Source: Leadbetterella sp964563435 (GTDB taxonomy: Bacteria > Bacteroidota > Bacteroidia > Cytophagales > Spirosomataceae). Taken from it: DNA of 64,000 bases. Below are positions 59,191-64,000 of the stretch, one piece after another (within the stretch, counting starts at the first letter, position 1; every line of letters begins with the position of its first letter). A model generated the notes under the pieces. It was given only the letters and a program-made list of their open reading frames with translations. It ran no database searches and was not told where the DNA came from. Made by a program: the position numbers and the translations under genes. Location: positions 103,171-167,170 of the forward strand of contig CAZLXI010000005.1 in the NCBI GenBank assembly GCA_964563435.1. The letters run 5' to 3'.

Positions 59191-59607
59191 ATGAAAGAGA
59201 AAACAAAACAACTTAAGGCCACCATAAGCAAAGGTCTGGCCGCTATTGGGGAAATCGGCGATCTGGTCGAAAAAAAAACGATCCGCAAAAAGATCACTGC
59301 ACTGGCCGATGACCTCCGGAAGCTTTTAAAGAAAGATGCCCGGAAAAAAGAAAAGGAAGCCGCCAAAGCGGAAAAAGAGACGAAAAAAGCAGTAAAAGCC
59401 GAAGCCAAAAAGGAGGCGAAGCCAAAGTCTGAAAAATCGCAGTCCGGAAAAGAAACAACGGGGAAAAACACAGCGGTAAAAAAAGGCAGGGAGCCACAAT
59501 CTAAGGAAGCAGCCGCTTCCGCAGAGGCAAAAAAAGAGGCCACGCAGCCGGCAGATTCGGTTAAGAACCTGAAAGCCGAAGTGTGGAAAGGCACTTCGAA
59601 AGAGTAG
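59191..59607 (+). CDS. Histone H1-like Lys/Ala/Glu-rich protein
   Basis: 138 residues of very low complexity. The N-terminal half (MKEKTKQLKATISKGLAAIG) is helical; the second half is nearly all Lys, Ala, Glu and Ser, with Lys about a quarter of the protein. Small H1-like DNA-binding proteins with this composition are common in Bacteroidota, so chromatin compaction is the best guess. The sequence has no catalytic motif. A hairpin that reaches into the next gene follows its stop. Confidence 0.65.
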   Translation: MKEKTKQLKATISKGLAAIGEIGDLVEKKTIRKKITALADDLRKLLKKDARKKEKEAAKAEKETKKAVKAEAKKEAKPKSEKSQSGKETTGKNTAVKKGREPQSKEAAASAEAKKEATQPADSVKNLKAEVWKGTSKE

Positions 59608-59616
59608 TTTCTAAAT

Positions 59617-59672
59617 AAAAAGGTATAATTTAGGGGATCAAAAGATCCACACATGAAATTATACCTTTTTTT
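59617..59672 (+). promoter_or_regulatory. Hairpin that encloses the start codon of the lamin-tail gene
   Basis: AAAAAGGTATAATTT (59617-59631) is the perfect complement of AAATTATACCTTTTT (59656-59670), which is codons 2-6 of the downstream gene. An inner GGATC-AAAA-GATCC stem fills the loop, and the ATG (59653-59655) lies in the small bulge beside it. It could act as a terminator for the upstream gene, or hide the start from ribosomes. Confidence 0.7.
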
Positions 59673-61284
59673 ATTCCTGTTTATGGCCGGCCGTTTGCTC
59701 TGCGCGCAGGCACTCATTATCACCGAAATTTTCGCCGACCCTACCCCCTCACGGGGACTTCCGGAGAGAGAATATCTTGAGATCTTCAACCGGTCGGCTG
59801 AACGTATTTCCCTCACCGGGTACAGCCTTACATACGGAACCGTCAGGACGACATTCCCCGCTTCCGTCATCGAACCCGGAGAGTATGTCATTGCCTGCCG
59901 GACTACCTACGTACAGGAATTCACCTCCTTCGGAAAGGTCATCGGCCTGTCTAACCTGTCGCTGAACAACAACGGGAATACCTTAAAGCTTTCCGGCCCT
60001 GCCGGGAATGAAGTGCACACCGTAAGCTATTCCTCTGCATGGTATACGACGGGCCGTACGGAAGGCTACAGCCTCGAGATGATCGATACCGCTTACCCCT
60101 GCCGGGGGAAGGCCAACTGGCAGTCGTCGCCGGCGGGAGAGGGCGGCACGCCCGGAAAGCCCAACAGCGCGGCCCGGGCCAATCCCGACCTCACACCGCC
60201 GGAACTGCTCCGGTACGACCTGCAGGAAACCCGGATACTCCTGGTCTTCGACGAAGTGCTGGCCGGCACATTTGCTGAAAATAGTGCCCGCTTTGAGATC
60301 CCCGGTGATGATGCATTCCTTACCCATGCCACTTTTCTGAATGAAAGCCGGGAGGCCGTGGTGCTCACCCTTGACCGATCTCCTCCCGGCGACCTCGTGT
60401 TGAGGATCTATGGTGCCGAAGACTGTTCGGGAAATACCGGCCCGGATATCACCGTGGTTTTCGAAAACCTGCCGGAACCGCTTCCAGGCGATATCCGGCT
60501 GTCGGAGATCCTGTTTAACCCGCTGCCGGGCGGAGAGGATTTTGTGGAACTTTACAATACCACAGAGAAGCGCTTTAACCTGAAAAACTGGCAACTGGCC
60601 CGGTTGAACGCCGCCGGAGAGGTTGCCGGACACACCGTCATTTCCACCACCCAAACGGTACTGCCCGGAAACAGCTACCTGGCTTTTACCAAAAACCGGT
60701 CTTTTCTCCGGGACCATTACCCGCTTGCGGGAAACCTCATGGAGGTGCCGGCGCTTCCCGCCTATAACAATGACGCAGGTACCGTACTGCTTCTGAAGCC
60801 GGACAGCAGTGAGTTTGACCTTTTCACTTACTCCGAAAAAATGCACGCTTCCCTGATCCGGAGCCCCAGGGGAGTTTCGCTGGAAAGAGTATCCTTTCAA
60901 CATAACGTATGGGTCTCCGCTTCTTCAGATGCGGGCTTCGCCACCCCGGGAGCTCCCAACTCACGCGGGGAGAACGATCCGGCAGAAGCGCTTTTCACCG
61001 CCGAACCCCTGGTCTTTCAACCGGATACGGAGATCACCCGGCTAACCTATCGGCTGCCGGGCGGGGAGCTCTATGCCGCAATCACCGTGCTGGATAAACA
61101 CGGACGGGCGGTCAGAAGCCTCGCCCGTAACCACCTGCTCGGAACAAGCGGAGAAATCGCCTGGGACGGCACCGGTGACCATGGCCGCCTGCTGCCGCCC
61201 GGCTATTATGTTTTTGTCATTGATGTATTCGGAGCAGGTCTCAACCGCAGGTTTTACGCCAAAACCGTGATCGGGATGCCGTGA
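59653..61284 (+). CDS. Exported lamin-tail-domain protein
   Basis: 543 residues. Signal peptide (MKLYLFLFLFMAGRLLCAQA), then a first lamin-tail domain (about 20-140, LIITEIFADPTPSRG, REYLEIFNRSAERISLTGYS). An Ig-like module follows (about 175-275), then a second lamin-tail domain (about 280-420, LSEILFNPLPGGEDFVELYN, NLKNWQL), and a C-terminal FlgD-like Ig domain (WDGTGDHGRLLPPGYYVFVI). Such Bacteroidota proteins are exported and often carry a T9SS-type or gliding C-terminal domain; a sorting motif is not obvious. Function unknown, probably surface or nucleic acid binding. Confidence 0.85.
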   Translation: MKLYLFLFLFMAGRLLCAQALIITEIFADPTPSRGLPEREYLEIFNRSAERISLTGYSLTYGTVRTTFPASVIEPGEYVIACRTTYVQEFTSFGKVIGLSNLSLNNNGNTLKLSGPAGNEVHTVSYSSAWYTTGRTEGYSLEMIDTAYPCRGKANWQSSPAGEGGTPGKPNSAARANPDLTPPELLRYDLQETRILLVFDEVLAGTFAENSARFEIPGDDAFLTHATFLNESREAVVLTLDRSPPGDLVLRIYGAEDCSGNTGPDITVVFENLPEPLPGDIRLSEILFNPLPGGEDFVELYNTTEKRFNLKNWQLARLNAAGEVAGHTVISTTQTVLPGNSYLAFTKNRSFLRDHYPLAGNLMEVPALPAYNNDAGTVLLLKPDSSEFDLFTYSEKMHASLIRSPRGVSLERVSFQHNVWVSASSDAGFATPGAPNSRGENDPAEALFTAEPLVFQPDTEITRLTYRLPGGELYAAITVLDKHGRAVRSLARNHLLGTSGEIAWDGTGDHGRLLPPGYYVFVIDVFGAGLNRRFYAKTVIGMP

Positions 61285-61373
61285 AAAAAATATTCTATTA
61301 ATAACAACTTTTTTTGACTTTTTAGACAATTACCTCCTATTTTTAAAAAATTATACCAAAAAACCTATTGAGA

Positions 61374-62933
61374 ATGTCACCTTTTGTTTTATTGCTGGAT
61401 TGGGAAGGTTTTGAAAGAGACAAATATGTCCACACGGTACTGGAAGATAACCTCCTTCCGCATTACCTGGAAAAATGCAGCTGGTTTGCCGGAAAAAACC
61501 GGAAAAACTGGAGGATCAAGATCACCGGTGCCATCCGGATGAAATCTGAGGATGCGGAATTTTTCTTTACCTATCTGCAGATCCGGTATTCGAGCGGGGA
61601 GACGGAATCCTACCTTTTCCCGGTTTCATTCGTAGGAGAAGAATCAGAACATATACCGGAAGATGCCTATATATCGCGGGCCTCGCTGGATGAGAAGGAA
61701 GGCTTCCTGGTAGATGCCGTTTACGATCCGGCGTTTCGCCTGGCCATTTTCAAAAATCTCCTGAGCTCGGCCACCACCCCCCAAAAAAATGAGCAGGTAC
61801 TGGAGTTTGAAAGAGGAAAAGGATTGGAAGACGAAACCGATCCGGAAAGCAGCTTTATTGAGATCGACGGCAATAATACGGCCTTTGTCTTTAACAATAA
61901 ATACTTCTTTAAGCTCTACCGGAACCTCTACCAGGGAATCAACCCCGAGATCGAATCGCTCCGCTTTTTCTCCCGGAACGAAAAATTCAGAAATTACCCT
62001 AAATATTGTGGCAGCATCAACCTGACGGAAGAAAATACTCCGCTGTACACGTTTGGGGTAATGACAGAGTACATTGCCGAATCCAAAGATAACTGGTCGC
62101 TGACCGGTGATTACCTGAATGACTTCATCAACGGCCTGGTAGACGGTAATTTCCAGGTGAAGGAGCAGGTTTTTGTAAAAGTGGCCCTGCTGGGGAAAAA
62201 GACGGCCGTCATGCACGATGCGCTGTTTGATCTTAATTCGGAGGAGGCCTTCCGGCCGGAGCAGATCAACCGTTCCTACCGTACAAAGGTACATCGCAAA
62301 CTGGAAGATGCCCTCGACAAGCAATACGAGACCCTGATCGAAATATACATGGACCTCGACGAGCAGACCCAGGCCCTGGCCTGGCAGTTCATGGAGGCGA
62401 AAGACAAGATCCTGAATTTTATAGACCAGATCCTTACCCGCGTATTTAATTCGCTGAGAATACGGATACACGGCGACTTTCACCTTCGCCAGATCCTGGT
62501 CAATACCAACGGGATCCATGTGATCGACTTTGAGGGCGAACCCAACTCCCCAATCAGCAGCCGTATCACCAAGCACAGTCCGCTGAAAGACGTGGCTTCC
62601 ATGATCCGGTCTTATCACTATGCGGTATCGGCCAAGCTGTATAACAGCGAACAGACCCAGATGATCCCCGAAAAAGACCTGTTGCGGGCTTCCGACCGGT
62701 GGTACAAGCTGATGCGGGATACCTTTCTGGAGGAATACCTGGCGTACTTCGGGCCGCATCATACCCTGCTGAAAAACAATAACGAGGTGAATTACCTTTT
62801 ACAGTTTCATTTACTGGAAAAGGCCATTCATGAGCTCGGCTTCGAGATCAGGAACCGGCCCTCCTGGATAAAGATCCCGCTGAAAGGCATCCTGGATGTG
62901 GTGAGGGAGATCGAAAAGCTGAGGACCGTCTGA
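61374..62933 (+). CDS. Maltokinase-like (trehalose synthase-associated) kinase
   Basis: 519 residues. An N-terminal Mak cap-like domain (LPHYLEKCSWFAGKNRKNWR) precedes a bilobal kinase domain with the catalytic loop IRIHGDFHLRQILVNTNG and metal loop VIDFEGEP. Maltokinases phosphorylate maltose to maltose 1-phosphate for GlgE-type glucan synthesis. Usually fused to or next to TreS; here neither treS nor glgE is in view, so substrate assignment is tentative. Start is ATG 61374; a TTG at 61368 is less likely. Its stop overlaps the next start by one base. Confidence 0.83.
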   Translation: MSPFVLLLDWEGFERDKYVHTVLEDNLLPHYLEKCSWFAGKNRKNWRIKITGAIRMKSEDAEFFFTYLQIRYSSGETESYLFPVSFVGEESEHIPEDAYISRASLDEKEGFLVDAVYDPAFRLAIFKNLLSSATTPQKNEQVLEFERGKGLEDETDPESSFIEIDGNNTAFVFNNKYFFKLYRNLYQGINPEIESLRFFSRNEKFRNYPKYCGSINLTEENTPLYTFGVMTEYIAESKDNWSLTGDYLNDFINGLVDGNFQVKEQVFVKVALLGKKTAVMHDALFDLNSEEAFRPEQINRSYRTKVHRKLEDALDKQYETLIEIYMDLDEQTQALAWQFMEAKDKILNFIDQILTRVFNSLRIRIHGDFHLRQILVNTNGIHVIDFEGEPNSPISSRITKHSPLKDVASMIRSYHYAVSAKLYNSEQTQMIPEKDLLRASDRWYKLMRDTFLEEYLAYFGPHHTLLKNNNEVNYLLQFHLLEKAIHELGFEIRNRPSWIKIPLKGILDVVREIEKLRTV

Positions 62934-63799
62934 TGTTTCAGAAAGCGCTGATGTTTTTCTTTGCGGCAAAGGTAGCCCTGGTCACCTGCCGGTATGAAAC
63001 GGATAATGCCGGTTTGGAAAAGGAAAAGATGAAGGTGCAGCGGGCTGCAACGCTCGACCGCATTTTGTCGGAGTGTTCCGGACTGTGCCCTTCCCCCTGG
63101 TCAGATCACCTGCTGGCACTGAACGATTCGGGCGGGGAAGCGGAAATATATGAGATCAATAAAGAGGGTGAGCTGGTGGAAACCCACCCTGTTCCTGATG
63201 CCGTGAACCGCGACTGGGAGGAGATCACCACCGACCCGGCCGGGAATGTGTATATCGGTGACTTCGGTAACAACAGCAACCGGCGGAAAGACCTCACTAT
63301 TTATAAATATGTAGGGGGCAGCACCTCTGCCGGCCGCACCTCAGCCGGCCGCACCCAAAAAATCACTTTCCGTTATACTGACCAGGATTTTTCCGCCGGT
63401 GAAAAGAAAGAATACGACTGCGAGGCCTTTTTCTGGGCCAATGACTCCCTCTACCTCTTTACCAAAAGCTGGGAAAAAGGTGCCCGTATCTGCCGGATGT
63501 ACGTACTCCCCGACCAACCCGGCCACTACGAGATAGCCCCGCGCGACGAAGTCTTCTTCAAAGCCCAGATCACCGGTGCCGCCATCAGCCCGGCCCAGGA
63601 CCGGTTTGCCCTGATCTCATACGGCAAAATCTTCCTGTTTGGCATTGAAAACGGAAAGATCGGCTTCCGGTCTCCCATCGCCTGCATTAAAATAGCCCGG
63701 AAGCAGACGGAGGCGATCATGTTCGAAGATGCGCATACGCTGCTGTTCACAAATGAGCAAAGGGGAATGTTTCGTATTTACGAAAAAGTGAAAAACTAA
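62933..63799 (+). CDS. Predicted lipoprotein with beta-propeller-like domain
   Basis: 288 residues. Lipoprotein signal (MFQKALMFFFAAKVALVTC, Cys19). The mature part reads like a propeller or SdiA-regulated-type protein: DHLLALNDSGGEAEIYEINK, DWEEITTDPAGNVYIGDFGN, CEAFFWANDSLYLFTKSWEK. Translationally coupled to the kinase-like gene (ATGA overlap). A short tandem duplication is visible in the DNA at 63330-63355 (Ser-Ala-Gly-Arg-Thr repeated). Its last codons lie within a family A palindrome. Function unknown. Confidence 0.7.
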   Translation: MFQKALMFFFAAKVALVTCRYETDNAGLEKEKMKVQRAATLDRILSECSGLCPSPWSDHLLALNDSGGEAEIYEINKEGELVETHPVPDAVNRDWEEITTDPAGNVYIGDFGNNSNRRKDLTIYKYVGGSTSAGRTSAGRTQKITFRYTDQDFSAGEKKEYDCEAFFWANDSLYLFTKSWEKGARICRMYVLPDQPGHYEIAPRDEVFFKAQITGAAISPAQDRFALISYGKIFLFGIENGKIGFRSPIACIKIARKQTEAIMFEDAHTLLFTNEQRGMFRIYEKVKN

Positions 63800-63888
63800 A
63801 AGCGGCCGTCGCTGCGGTTATGGTATATAAGTATAATATGTAAGAATGGTTCCGCAACTTTTCACTTTTAACTTTTAGTTTTTCACTT
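63783..63888. repeat. Palindromic intergenic element, family A (copy 4), containing a stop codon
   Basis: Left AAAAAGTGAAAAACTAAAAG, core AGCGGCCGTCGCTGCGGTTA, then ATGGTTCCGCAACTTTTCAC and right CTTTTAGTTTTTCACTT. The TAA stop of the lipoprotein gene (63797-63799) lies inside the left arm. Confidence 0.8.
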
Positions 63889-63945
63889 ATACCGCCCTAA
63901 TTTTAAATTTAATACTCCCTTAACATTAAAATCACCCGCACTCCC

Positions 63946-63953
63946 TAATTTTG
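63946..63953 (+). promoter_or_regulatory. Predicted -7 element of the gene at the right edge
   Basis: TAATTTTG matches TAnnTTTG and lies 22 bp before an ATG. No clear -33 TTTG is visible. Confidence 0.45.
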
Positions 63954-63975
63954 TACCCGAAAATGTCCAATATGT

Positions 63976-64000
63976 ATGAACGGTAAGATCCTGGTAATTG
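63976..64000 (+). CDS. Start of a further gene (only eight codons in window)
   Basis: ATG 63976 opens MNGKILVI and runs off the edge. The preceding ATGs (63964, 63972) hit a stop at once. This N terminus would suit a Rossmann-like or receiver-type protein, but the visible part is too short to name it. Confidence 0.4.

Noticed and set aside
59124..59891. 255-codon frame opposite the histone-like gene and the lamin-tail gene
   Set aside because: Antisense shadow: the low-complexity Lys/Ala/Glu gene on the plus strand produces a long Ser/Phe-rich frame on the other strand, and it spans two real genes.
61644..62762. 372-codon frame opposite the maltokinase-like gene
   Set aside because: Antisense shadow; the plus-strand frame has clear kinase motifs, the minus-strand one has none.

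Overview
The window looks like chromosomal DNA of a Bacteroidota bacterium, most likely order Cytophagales. Evidence: a complete gldK-gldL-gldM-gldN type IX secretion (T9SS) locus with a PorP/SprF-type protein, an exported esterase with a T9SS C-terminal sorting domain, an Oar-like TonB-dependent receptor, DUF4271 and DUF1460 proteins, almost no Shine-Dalgarno sequences, and promoters of the Bacteroidota type (TTTG, about 19 bp, TAnnTTTG). Most genes are housekeeping. Gene calls rest on motifs and family recall; no database search was run.

Layout: 1-3.1 kb, 5' part of a TonB receptor gene and gpmI. 3.4-8.7 kb, an XRE regulator, an MBOAT/SGNH acyl-transfer pair, a second membrane SGNH protein and a secreted phosphodiesterase. 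8.8-14.4 kb, UvrD/PcrA helicase, an ECF sigma factor with a probable partner, gmk, nadD, coaX. 14.6-20.4 kb, a long envelope/fatty-acid run: DUF177, rpmF, plsX, fabH, an outer-membrane protein, efp, accB, accC. 20.5-30.8 kb, small proteins, a phosphohexomutase, a stand-alone HsdR N-terminal domain protein, AMP nucleosidase, a TPR protein, xerD, an OsmC protein, pepP, DUF1460 and an Lrp regulator. 30.9-31.4 kb, a non-coding RNA with tRNA-like ends plus a large palindrome. 31.4-38.9 kb, ribBA, a TrmH-family methyltransferase, the T9SS-sorted esterase, pheS, a VanX-like dipeptidase, an SpmAB-like membrane protein. 38.9-40.9 kb, a mosaic island of broken defence-type genes with a REP-associated tyrosine transposase (RAYT) and three REP copies. 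41-50.8 kb, argS, yicC, a lipoprotein/membrane protein/two-component group, a second Lrp regulator, proC, a TlpA-like protein, gatB. 51-58.9 kb, gldN/M/L/K, porP/sprF, hemD, DUF4271. 59-64 kb, a histone-H1-like protein, a lamin-tail protein, a maltokinase-like protein, a lipoprotein and the start of one more gene.

The most interesting material is non-coding. (1) About 228 nt at 30960-31187 has its own promoter and terminator. It folds as a tRNA with a 7-bp acceptor stem, D arm, an anticodon-like arm and a T arm, but with roughly 90 nt where the variable arm should be. I could not assign it to any known RNA. (2) A two-hairpin REP family (three copies) sits beside a RAYT gene; both stems are kept by compensatory changes. 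(3) Several families of short palindromic elements lie at gene ends. In three cases the element contains the stop codon of the neighbouring gene.
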